A stretch of DNA of 17,868 nucleotides from NCBI GenBank assembly GCA_039029915.1, contig JBCCFD010000112.1, forward strand, positions 1-17,868. Direction: 5' to 3'. The notes beneath the pieces were generated by a model. It had not been told where the DNA came from, made no database searches, and saw only the letters and a list, made by a program, of their open reading frames with translations. This document shows positions 7,537 to 14,575 of the stretch, in pieces. Within the stretch, counting starts at the first letter, position 1; every line of letters begins with the position of its first letter. A program made the translations under genes and the position numbers. This stretch comes from QQUD01 sp039029915 (GTDB taxonomy: Bacteria; Chloroflexota; Anaerolineae; Promineifilales; Promineifilaceae).

Positions 7537-8388
7537 ATGAAACAAATACATCACTTCAAAATTGGCAATTATCAATGCACCTCTTTGCTCGACATGGTCG
7601 GTGAGCGGGATGTATGGCAAACGTTCCCCAATGTGCCTCAAGACCAACTGCAAGCGGCTTTAGATGAAGTAGACATGTCTGCCGATTGGATTCGACATGG
7701 CAATGTGCTTTTGATTGATACTGGCGAAAAAAAGGTGCTTATTGATTCAGGGCTTTCAACTGATGCAGGGGGGTTGCTGGTTAGTAATTTGGCTGAAATG
7801 GGGCTATCTCCGTCTGATATTGACATGATTTTGGTCACGCACGGGGATTTTGATCACGTGGGCGGCCTGAAGGATTTTCCTGATTCTGAGATTATCTTGC
7901 CAAAAGAATCATACCGCTTGTGGACTGAAGAGCTTGAGAGGATGGTGGAAGAGTTCTTGAAACTGTCTCGTGACCGGGCTTCGGCTGAACAGTTAGCGGG
8001 AATGAAAAACGGCCGTTTGCAATACCCGCAAAGCTTTCCAGCCCTCAAGCCACGACTCAAACTCGTCGATTCCGATACCGATATCTTACGCGGTATTCGC
8101 TTCATAGCCGCACCCGGCCATCGGCGTGACCATTTTGCTGTCGAGGTGAAATCAAAAGGGGAAACCGTATTACACATTGTTGACGCATTTCGGCACCCCA
8201 TTCATTGTCAGCACCCCAATTTCCCCTGCCTATTTGACTCATACCCCGAACAGCTCGCCAGCACGATCAGGATGTTAATGGCAAGAGCCGCCGACAGCGA
8301 TGCGCTAGTCTACGGCTCTCATTTTGTTTTTCCGGGATTAATCAAGATTGGGCGTCAAGAAAGTGAGTTTGTTTGGCTGGATGCATAA
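7537..8388 (+). CDS. MBL-fold metallo-hydrolase
   Basis: The 283-residue protein has the metallo-beta-lactamase fold order: a glycine-rich strand region GNVLLIDTGEKKVLIDSG (about 55-72), the metal motif THGDFDHVGG (His102, Asp104, Asp106, His107), a later His in APGHRRDH, an Asp in HIVDAF, and a C-terminal YGSHFVFPG. The canonical motif is HxHxDH; here the second His is Asp, a variant also known in some members, so metal binding may differ. Members hydrolyse lactones, phosphotriesters, thioesters or similar bonds; this one resembles lactonase/organophosphate-hydrolase-like proteins in general layout, but the substrate is not decidable. It starts 3 nt after the dehydrogenase stop and so is almost certainly co-translated with it. 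A lactonase acting beside a hydroxyacid dehydrogenase would make sense, as inference. Confidence 0.88.
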   Translation: MKQIHHFKIGNYQCTSLLDMVGERDVWQTFPNVPQDQLQAALDEVDMSADWIRHGNVLLIDTGEKKVLIDSGLSTDAGGLLVSNLAEMGLSPSDIDMILVTHGDFDHVGGLKDFPDSEIILPKESYRLWTEELERMVEEFLKLSRDRASAEQLAGMKNGRLQYPQSFPALKPRLKLVDSDTDILRGIRFIAAPGHRRDHFAVEVKSKGETVLHIVDAFRHPIHCQHPNFPCLFDSYPEQLASTIRMLMARAADSDALVYGSHFVFPGLIKIGRQESEFVWLDA

Positions 8389-8401
8389 AGTTTTTGAGTG
8401 A

Positions 8402-8953
8402 TCACTCTTCGCTTGCCAGCAAATTGCTTATTTCAACTTGAATAATCAAATGCCGCACATTATCTCGCTGGGTAAAATCATGAAGCATTGATTGACTATG
8501 TGTATTTTCACTGCGAATCTCTTGAATTGCGGCAAAGGTGACCCTTGTTTCATCCTCATAGACTTCAGGAATCATGTCAGAGAATCGGTTAGTGCTTATA
8601 TTTACGGCCGTTAATAGCTCACTAATTGGGGTATCAATGAGTACAATCATTACCTCATTTTCGTAAATATCTCTTAACTGAGATTCAATAGCTTTGACAG
8701 AGTCAGGATGAACATACAGAATTTGGAGCAGACTAAATTGACTGATTTGCTGTGAATCATGCACAATTTCCGCGCCACGCCCCTCAAAGTGACCAATAAA
8801 TTCAAGTTCATCATCTGGCAATAGATAAACGGCCGTTGCCTCAAGATTTAATGACTTGCCAATCTCAGGCGGCTCAATTCGACAGCCGATTAAAAAGAGT
8901 ATCCCAAGGATTAAGCAAACGACTCTGCCAACAACAGCAGCTTTCCTACTCAT
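8402..8953 (-). CDS. Small lipoprotein of unknown function
   Basis: The 183-residue product starts with a lipoprotein signal peptide: basic MSRK, a hydrophobic stretch at 7-22, and lipobox LIGC with Cys24 as the lipid attachment site. The mature part is acidic, with no family I recognise; it has alternating hydrophobic strands such as EVMIVLID and HLIIQVEI, suggesting a mixed alpha/beta domain exposed outside the cytoplasmic membrane. It lies 27 nt downstream of the P450 gene on the same strand and should share its transcript and TetR control. Its stop codon lies 13 nt from the stop of the convergent MBL gene and within a 12-bp palindrome (8396-8407). Two copies of the ACGGCCGT motif lie in it. 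Function is not inferred beyond surface location. Confidence 0.75.
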   Translation of the reverse strand: MSRKAAVVGRVVCLILGILFLIGCRIEPPEIGKSLNLEATAVYLLPDDELEFIGHFEGRGAEIVHDSQQISQFSLLQILYVHPDSVKAIESQLRDIYENEVMIVLIDTPISELLTAVNISTNRFSDMIPEVYEDETRVTFAAIQEIRSENTHSQSMLHDFTQRDNVRHLIIQVEISNLLASEE

Positions 8954-8980
8954 CGAAACAGTATTCCCACAGTGCAGGCC

Positions 8981-10291
8981 TCATTCGCGAGATAACACCT
9001 GCATCATCAAAGAATCTTTTGGGCGAAGGGTGACTTGTAAATCAAGTTCAATCTTTTCCGACAGCAGGTCAAGGTCAAAATTTTGCACAATTGTTGCCAA
9101 AATAACTTTTGCTTCAAGCATGGCAAACATGTTGCCTAAACAAACCCGCGGCCCAGCGCCAAACGGAAAATACGCGAATCTATCTGGCTGAGGCTGATCA
9201 TCAGCCCAACGCTCAGGCCAAAATCGCTCGGGGTCTGGGAAATGTTCTGCTGACCGATGCATCAAAAACGGGCTGGCAAAAATAACCGTGTTTTTAGGGA
9301 CGGCCCGCCCCCCTAAAGTCATATCTTCAAGGGCCACTCTTGCCAGAGACCAAGCGGGTGGATATAAGCGTAGCCCTTCTTTAATAACCCATTCAGTGAA
9401 GGGTAATTTTTCCATATCTTCAAAAGCGATCGGTTTCCCATTTAGTGCGGTATCAATTTCAGACTGCAATTTCTGCTTAACCTCAGGATTTTTTGACAAT
9501 AAATACCAGGTCCATGTTAGCAGGGCGGCCGTGGTTTCATGTCCGGCAAAAAAGAGGGTCATACACTCATCGAGCAGTTCTTCATCGCTTAGGGCAGACC
9601 CGTCTTCGTCCCGAGCTTGGATCAGCATGGAGAGCAAATCCCCAGCATCCTCACCTGAGGCTTTCCGCTGATTAATAATTTCGAGTAAAAGCGCGTGAAC
9701 ATTTTGGATAGCGCGATTTTGCTTCCGATTATTGGGTGTTGGCACCCATTTTGGTGGAATCAGTGGTTGCCCAAGCTGGCCTTCGGCAATTTTAGCCGCA
9801 ATTGCCATATTACGGCCGATTTCTTCCGCCTGTTCAGCCACATCAACGTTATAAATTGTTTTGGCAATAATACGCAGGGTCAGTTGGGTCAATTCTTTGT
9901 CGATTGCCAATTGATGTCCTGCTTGCCAACCGTTGACCATCTCTTGCGTGTATTGGGTCATAACGGCCGTATAATCTTGTATTCGACGAGCGTGAAATGC
10001 TGGACGAACTAGCCGTCGCTTTCTTTGCCACATCTTTCCCTCAGCCGCCAGCACGCCCTCACCCAAAAATCGTTTAAACACCTTTGACGTAAATGGATCA
10101 CGATGAATTTGGGTCACCTTTTTAACCAATAGCTCTCGTACCAAAGCTGGCTCATTGACGATCATCAAATTAAAAATCGCCATCCGCAGCGTAAATACAT
10201 TTCCAAATTCCTGTACCCAGTTTTGCATCATGCTAATGCGATCATCTTGATACGCCTGGATCTCTTTAAAGCTCAAAGATTTATCAATCAT
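8981..10291 (-). CDS. Cytochrome P450
   Basis: A 436-residue (counted from the ATG at 10291) soluble bacterial P450, a haem monooxygenase that inserts one oxygen atom into an organic substrate. Landmarks are the I-helix AGHETT (249-254) with the oxygen-activating Glu-Thr pair, ExxR (Glu305, Arg308) in KEGLRLYPP, and the haem loop FPFGAGPRVCLG with ligand Cys384. The N-terminal FLGEGVLAAEGKMWQRKRR is typical of the CYP4/CYP102-like group that often oxidises fatty acids or terpenoids; this substrate hint is inference. No membrane anchor, ferredoxin or reductase gene is seen, so redox partners must be encoded elsewhere. Two ATGs are in tandem (10294 and 10291); GGAG at 10297-10300 lies 2 nt from the first and 5 nt from the second, which favours 10291. 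It is divergent from a TetR regulator and is followed by a lipoprotein gene. Confidence 0.95.
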   Translation of the reverse strand: MIDKSLSFKEIQAYQDDRISMMQNWVQEFGNVFTLRMAIFNLMIVNEPALVRELLVKKVTQIHRDPFTSKVFKRFLGEGVLAAEGKMWQRKRRLVRPAFHARRIQDYTAVMTQYTQEMVNGWQAGHQLAIDKELTQLTLRIIAKTIYNVDVAEQAEEIGRNMAIAAKIAEGQLGQPLIPPKWVPTPNNRKQNRAIQNVHALLLEIINQRKASGEDAGDLLSMLIQARDEDGSALSDEELLDECMTLFFAGHETTAALLTWTWYLLSKNPEVKQKLQSEIDTALNGKPIAFEDMEKLPFTEWVIKEGLRLYPPAWSLARVALEDMTLGGRAVPKNTVIFASPFLMHRSAEHFPDPERFWPERWADDQPQPDRFAYFPFGAGPRVCLGNMFAMLEAKVILATIVQNFDLDLLSEKIELDLQVTLRPKDSLMMQVLSRE

Positions 10292-10296
10292 CATTT

Positions 10297-10300
10297 CTCC
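10297..10300 (-). promoter_or_regulatory. Ribosome binding site of the P450 gene
   Basis: GGAG on the minus strand. Spacing is 5 nt to the second ATG and only 2 nt to the first, which decides the start in favour of 10291. Confidence 0.6.
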
Positions 10301-10367
10301 ACTTATTGTTGTTTACCAAATTCAAAAACAATTTACAATAGATGAAAAGAGAATAGCAAAGCCTCAG

Positions 10368-10386
10368 AACTGACACAGTGTCAGTT
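10368..10386. promoter_or_regulatory. Perfect 19-bp palindrome, probable TetR operator
   Basis: AACTGACAC, a single A, and GTGTCAGTT form an inverted repeat with no mismatch in its 9-bp arms. It lies 77 nt from the P450 start and 67 nt before the TetR start, in the only gap between the two divergent genes. TetR-family dimers typically bind palindromes of this size beside their own gene. A TATAAG (10388-10393) directly downstream could be the TetR -10 box, so binding there would block the regulator's own promoter and probably the P450 promoter. No convincing -35 box was found. Confidence 0.72.
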
Positions 10387-10453
10387 TTATAAGATTGGAA
10401 GACAAAATTCCGCTAAATTCAACAACATCTTACACAGCCATGGAGTCCAGTTC

Positions 10454-11047
10454 ATGAGCCAAAAACAGCTCAATCGCGCTCAAAGACGAAAATTAGAAAC
10501 TCGCCAAAAAATATTAAATGCGGCGGCCTCGTTACTTACCCAGCGTGGTTACCCAGATTTAACAGTCCGCGCAATCACGGAAGAAGCAGATATAGGGTAT
10601 GGTACATTTTATCTGCACTTTTCAGATAAAGACGATGTCGTTTGGGAGCTGATTTCCGTTATTTTAGAACAAACGGACACCGTCATTAATGAACAGGTGT
10701 CCAACTTAGACTTTCCTCAAAAAGAATATGCCAGGCTTTTAATATTTTTTGATCTCGTTGGCAAAAATAAAATTCAATTTTTGACAGTCCTGGGGAAAAA
10801 CAGCAGTCCAACTTTAGCCTATCGGTACCGAGAAACGGTAGCAAAATTAACAACCCAAAATTTCAAAGAGAATAATTACCAAAACAGATTCGTTGACGTC
10901 CCTCTTGAGGTAATGGCGAACTTTTACTCTGGGGCCATGCTTCGCTTGGTGGTCTGGTGGTTGGAAACTGAAAGCCAATATACATCTGAACAGATGGCAC
11001 AAATGGTGTTTAAAATGGCTTTTCCTACCCAAGAACTCCCTTTTTAG
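10454..11047 (+). CDS. TetR/AcrR family transcriptional regulator
   Basis: The 197-residue protein has a classic TetR N-terminal DNA-binding domain: TRQKILNAAASLLTQRGYPDLTVRAI followed by IGYGTFYLHFSDKDDVVW (about 17-66), where TVRAITEEADIGYGTFYLHF is the helix-turn-helix and family signature. The C-terminal part, rich in aromatic and aliphatic residues, would hold the ligand pocket and dimer interface; the ligand is unknown. GGAG at 10442-10445 sits 8 nt before the ATG. It is divergent from the P450 gene across a palindromic operator, the standard arrangement in which a TetR protein represses itself and its neighbour until a ligand, often the P450 substrate, binds. It is one of the few genes here with no ACGGCCGT motif. 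It ends convergently 24 nt from the sulfatase gene. Confidence 0.93.
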   Translation: MSQKQLNRAQRRKLETRQKILNAAASLLTQRGYPDLTVRAITEEADIGYGTFYLHFSDKDDVVWELISVILEQTDTVINEQVSNLDFPQKEYARLLIFFDLVGKNKIQFLTVLGKNSSPTLAYRYRETVAKLTTQNFKENNYQNRFVDVPLEVMANFYSGAMLRLVVWWLETESQYTSEQMAQMVFKMAFPTQELPF

Positions 11048-11071
11048 TTGGCATCACCTCAGCGTACAACA

Positions 11072-12664
11072 TTAAATTGGGTAACGTGACAAATCACGAT
11101 GCGCCATCATCTCTTGAATAAGCTTAGCCATCATTTTGTTTTGTAAAGTTTGACCCTCTGGTTTGTTATATAAATTATTTGTTTCAAGGGGATCTGCACC
11201 AAGGTCATACAGTTCTCCATCTTCCAAACCGTGAAACATCGTTAAACGGGCGTCCTCAGTGACGAGCGTCCTGAGGCATAAATCTTTGCCCGCATTCAGG
11301 AAGTCAGCTTGATAGGACTCCTCAATCAGGACACTGTCTCGAACAGTAGCCTGATGATCCTCTAAAATAGGCACAAGGCTACGCCCCTGCATGCCAATAT
11401 AGGGCTGGCAGTTGGCGACGTCTAATATTGTTTGCCCAACATCTAAAAGAGAGGCAAGACTATCGGTTTGGCCTTGACTGACGTTTGGCCCAGCAATAAC
11501 CAGCGGAATGTTTAGAACACCCTGATAGTGAGCGGCGAATTTGAGCATCAGCCCATGATCGCCCCCTAAATCACCGTGGTCGGCACAAAAAATAATAAGC
11601 GTGTTGTCGGCAATGCCTAAAGTCTCGAGATGGCTCATCAGACGGCCAATCCCTTCATCTAGCAGGGTAATTGAACCATACTCAACGGCCGTTGCTTCCC
11701 GATACTGGTCTAAACTGGCGCTAAACGTAAAAGGCCCCATCGCATTTTTGCCTCGCTCGCTAGCCAGCTTAGCAAGATGCGGCATTCCGTCTTCGTGTTG
11801 ATTTTGGAATGTCTCTGGAATCGGTATTTCGTCTCGATTGTACAGGCTGTAGTATGGTTCGGGAACACCAAATGGATGGTGTGGGTCGGGATAAGAGGCG
11901 GTGAGGAAAAACGGCTGTTTTTCAGCCACCGCCTCATCCATAAACGCCATAGACCGCTCCGAAATAAAGGTTGTTGTGTAATATTCAAGCGGCGTGTTGC
12001 TCTTCCATACCTGACCCCAAGGTTCAAACGTTTCCAGAGCATTGTCTGAGCCCCCTATCTGCTCTGGATCGCCTCCCTTTTCCTTGATCCAATGGTAGTG
12101 ATGACCGGCCGGAATATCGTCATGATTGAGCGTGAGTTCCACCGTATCAAACCCATAATAATCCTCAGGCATCGTTACTTTGCCTTCTTTGTGAAACCAG
12201 TGGCGCTCATACTTATCCCACTCTTGGCCAGCTTCGACGTATGGCCCCGCTTTGGCGCGCCCTTCCCCCTGTGGGGGTCGGCGAATTAAGCCCAACTTTG
12301 TTAAGTCTAGCTTGTTTTTACCCGACTGAGACGGCCGTCTATCGATACAGTCCTGTAAATGGCTCTTGCCAATCAGGCCGGTGCGATATCCATTTTGACG
12401 CAGCACACGCACAAATGTGTTTGAGTCCCAGTCCAGCGACAGGGCATTTGTCCAGCTACCGTTTGCTGAGGGCATTCGTCCCGTCATAAGAGAATTTCGG
12501 CTTGGGCCACAGCTGGGAGAGTTGCAGTAGGCGCGCGTAAAGACCTGACCACGGGCGGCAAGGGCATCAAGATTTGGCGTTTTGACAATGGGATTTCCAC
12601 CAAATCCGGTCCTATCTAGGCGCAACTGGTCCGCCATAATCAAAAGAATATTGGGTTGAGTCAT
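11072..12664 (-). CDS. Sulfatase (formylglycine-dependent, Cys type)
   Basis: The 530-residue protein belongs to the alkaline-phosphatase-like sulfatase family that hydrolyses sulfate esters (some members cleave phosphonate or phosphate esters). The N-terminus NILLIMADQLRLD supplies metal ligand Asp12; CGPSRNSLMTGR contains Cys52, the residue converted to formylglycine in a C-x-P-S-R motif; GKSH follows; CADHGDLGG gives Asp362/His363 as further metal ligands; and the C-terminus GELYDLGADPLETNNL is typical of the family. No signal peptide is present, so the enzyme should act in the cytoplasm, and a formylglycine-generating enzyme must be encoded elsewhere. It lies 98 nt downstream of the thiamine-diphosphate enzyme on the same strand, so the two may be co-transcribed. 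Substrate is unknown; choline-sulfatase/phosphonate monoesterase-like relatives lack export signals in the same way. Confidence 0.93.
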   Translation of the reverse strand: MTQPNILLIMADQLRLDRTGFGGNPIVKTPNLDALAARGQVFTRAYCNSPSCGPSRNSLMTGRMPSANGSWTNALSLDWDSNTFVRVLRQNGYRTGLIGKSHLQDCIDRRPSQSGKNKLDLTKLGLIRRPPQGEGRAKAGPYVEAGQEWDKYERHWFHKEGKVTMPEDYYGFDTVELTLNHDDIPAGHHYHWIKEKGGDPEQIGGSDNALETFEPWGQVWKSNTPLEYYTTTFISERSMAFMDEAVAEKQPFFLTASYPDPHHPFGVPEPYYSLYNRDEIPIPETFQNQHEDGMPHLAKLASERGKNAMGPFTFSASLDQYREATAVEYGSITLLDEGIGRLMSHLETLGIADNTLIIFCADHGDLGGDHGLMLKFAAHYQGVLNIPLVIAGPNVSQGQTDSLASLLDVGQTILDVANCQPYIGMQGRSLVPILEDHQATVRDSVLIEESYQADFLNAGKDLCLRTLVTEDARLTMFHGLEDGELYDLGADPLETNNLYNKPEGQTLQNKMMAKLIQEMMAHRDLSRYPI

Positions 12665-12728
12665 GAAAATCTTTCTTTTTCAAACAAAGCTACTCAGAAC
12701 TTAAAGGGGTGTTTCTCTTTCTTTTTTA

Positions 12729-12752
12729 ACTTTGGTTCTTTGAGCCTTTGTG
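12729..12752. repeat. CTTTG repeat with 8-nt period
   Basis: Three 8-nt units, ACTTTGGT, TCTTTGAG and CCTTTGTG, share the core CTTTG at constant spacing, just upstream of the sulfatase gene (on the minus strand the core reads CAAAG). It lies in the 98-nt gap between sulfatase and the thiamine-diphosphate enzyme; the remainder of the gap is T-rich and shows no hairpin. Confidence 0.4.
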
Positions 12753-12762
12753 TTGATATTTT

Positions 12763-14394
12763 TTATTTCAAACCACGAATACGAGGCAGTTTACGAAGTT
12801 TATCAATGCTTTCCACGGTACCAATTGAGACTTCAATAAGCGTTGGGCCAGCGTGTTTTTGACTTTCAGCAAGCGCGGTTTTTAAAGTTTCGGGTGAATC
12901 AGCCGCTAACCCTTGAGCACCGTAGGCTTCGGCCATTTTAACAAAGTTGGGATTGACTAAGTCAGTCGCAATCACTCGCCCCCCGTACAAACCTTTTTGC
13001 ATTTGCTGCACGTTTCCATATTGATTGTTGTTGAACACGATGCAGGTAACATCAATTTGGTGCTGAACGGCCGTTGCCAGTGACTGCGGGCTAAACATGA
13101 AGCCACCATCTCCCGCAATGGAAATGACTGGCACATCAGGTTTCGCAACTTTAGCCCCCAAAGCGGTGGGGAACCCATATCCAAGCGTGCCTTGATAGCC
13201 GGGCGTGATGTAAGTGCGCGGTTTGTAAACGGGATAAATCATTCGAGCTGCAAATCCCACCTGGGTTAAATCGTCAACAAAGATACCCTCTTCGCCCAAT
13301 GCTTCACGAATGACGTTGAGATAGCTGCTTTGAGGTTCAAGGTAAGCTGTTTTTTCATCCCAGCCCGCTTTGACTGCCAGCATTTCGTCGGTGCGATCCT
13401 GCCGCTTGCGATTAGAAACGGCCGTTTGTTCCAACAAATACGGCAGAGCATCCTCCGCCCGTGCCGTGATGGCAATATTGGGCTTCGTAAACGTATTGTG
13501 CGTGGTTGAATCCACATCAATACGAATAAGCGTCATTTCGTCATCAATTCCCCAGCTTTGCAGTGGAATACGCATGTTTGAACCAATCGCTAAGACGACG
13601 TCAGCCGTCTTCCAAAGTTCATGTGAACCGTGATGATTATGAGCCAGCGGGTGGCGATAATCGAGGACACCACGACCGGTTCGATACCCAACAACGGGTG
13701 CCTGTAGCATCTCGGCCAACGCTTTCACCTCATCACTGACCCCTAAGGCCCCCATACCCACATAAATCATTGGATTTTGGGCATTACCCAACGCTTGGGC
13801 GGCTTGTTCAATTAACTCACTGTCAACCGGAGGCGCAAATGGGCTTCCCGCTATCACTTCAAGGTCAACCTCTGCTTTTGTTTTGAGCACGTCCATTGGC
13901 ACTTCCAGCCCAACTGGACGAGGCCGACCAGAGTGCAGCTGTCGAAATGCCTCAGCTACAAGCATCGGTACCTCGGTTGGGTTCGCAGCGCTTTCAGCCC
14001 ACTTGGTCAAATTCCGTATAATCCCTAGCTGATCTTCAATTTCATGCAAAACACCGCGCCGCTTGTCAATGGTGTCAGTAGGAATCTGCCCGACGAGAGC
14101 CAACACCTTTTCATTAAGCGCATACGCCGTAGAAAGCGCCGCCCCTGCATTTAGAAACCCAGGTCCCGGTACGACGCTAAAAACAGAAGGCTGGCCAGTG
14201 GCCAAAGCGGCTCCCAAGGCCATATAGGCGGCGCCCTGTTCATGTCGTGTATGTATAACGCGAATATAGTCTTGTGCATCATAGAGGGCGTTATAAAGAA
14301 AGTCATTTTGTACCCCAGGTAAACCAAAAACAGTATTGATACCGTGGTTAATCAAGGATTGGACGACGGCTTCTCCGCCAGTGAGTCGAGCCAT
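12763..14394 (-). CDS. Thiamine-diphosphate-dependent enzyme (acetolactate synthase large-subunit-like)
   Basis: The 543-residue protein has the three-domain layout of ThDP decarboxylase/carboligases: an N-terminal pyrimidine-binding domain with the proton-relay Glu52 in HTRHEQGAAYMA, a central domain (about 190-330), and a C-terminal pyrophosphate-binding domain with GDGG (428-431) ending in FNNNQYG (Asn455-457), the Mg/ThDP motif. The strong AAGGAG site 6 nt before the ATG sets the start. Known reactions in the family are acetolactate synthesis, decarboxylation of benzoylformate or other 2-oxoacids, and sulfoacetaldehyde acetyltransfer. No regulatory small subunit follows, so a catabolic role is more likely than branched-chain amino-acid synthesis; this is inference. 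The sulfatase gene follows on the same strand and the dehydrogenase/epimerase gene is divergent from it. Confidence 0.9.
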   Translation of the reverse strand: MARLTGGEAVVQSLINHGINTVFGLPGVQNDFLYNALYDAQDYIRVIHTRHEQGAAYMALGAALATGQPSVFSVVPGPGFLNAGAALSTAYALNEKVLALVGQIPTDTIDKRRGVLHEIEDQLGIIRNLTKWAESAANPTEVPMLVAEAFRQLHSGRPRPVGLEVPMDVLKTKAEVDLEVIAGSPFAPPVDSELIEQAAQALGNAQNPMIYVGMGALGVSDEVKALAEMLQAPVVGYRTGRGVLDYRHPLAHNHHGSHELWKTADVVLAIGSNMRIPLQSWGIDDEMTLIRIDVDSTTHNTFTKPNIAITARAEDALPYLLEQTAVSNRKRQDRTDEMLAVKAGWDEKTAYLEPQSSYLNVIREALGEEGIFVDDLTQVGFAARMIYPVYKPRTYITPGYQGTLGYGFPTALGAKVAKPDVPVISIAGDGGFMFSPQSLATAVQHQIDVTCIVFNNNQYGNVQQMQKGLYGGRVIATDLVNPNFVKMAEAYGAQGLAADSPETLKTALAESQKHAGPTLIEVSIGTVESIDKLRKLPRIRGLK

Positions 14395-14416
14395 AAGACG
14401 CTCCTTTTAAATTATC

Positions 14417-14446
14417 GTAATATTTGGTCGCTACAGTTATTGTCAC
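14417..14446 (-). promoter_or_regulatory. Candidate sigma-70-type promoter of the ThDP enzyme gene
   Basis: On the minus strand GTGACA (14446-14441, 5 of 6 matches to TTGACA) is followed after 18 nt by TATTAC (14422-14417, 4 of 6 matches to TATAAT). Transcription would start near 14409, giving a very short leader that just includes the AAGGAG ribosome site. It is a consensus-only call. Confidence 0.3.
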
Positions 14447-14566
14447 ACAAAATTGATAGAGTTCACAGGTAAAAATGGGTAAGCCAAAAGCGTTTTTCTA
14501 CCAATTGACCTATAAGTCATATTTTGCGTGATGCAATTTGACCTGTACTATTGTTTGACATTAGAT

Positions 14567-14570
14567 GGAG
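14567..14570 (+). promoter_or_regulatory. Ribosome binding site deciding the start of the epimerase gene
   Basis: GGAG ends 5 nt before the ATG at 14576, while the in-frame GTG (14528) and ATG (14531) further upstream have no such site. This supports a start directly at the Rossmann strand. Confidence 0.6.
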
Positions 14571-14575
14571 TGCGC

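Noticed and set aside
8396..8407. Perfect 12-bp palindrome GAGTGATCACTC between convergent MBL and lipoprotein genes, overlapping the lipoprotein stop codon.
   Set aside because: It has no loop and no downstream T-run in either direction, so it is not a convincing terminator; a single 12-bp palindrome can occur by chance.
14528..14575. Upstream GTG/ATG starts for the epimerase gene, which would add 16 residues.
   Set aside because: No ribosome site there, while GGAG stands 5 nt before ATG 14576 and the Rossmann motif follows directly, as usual in the family.
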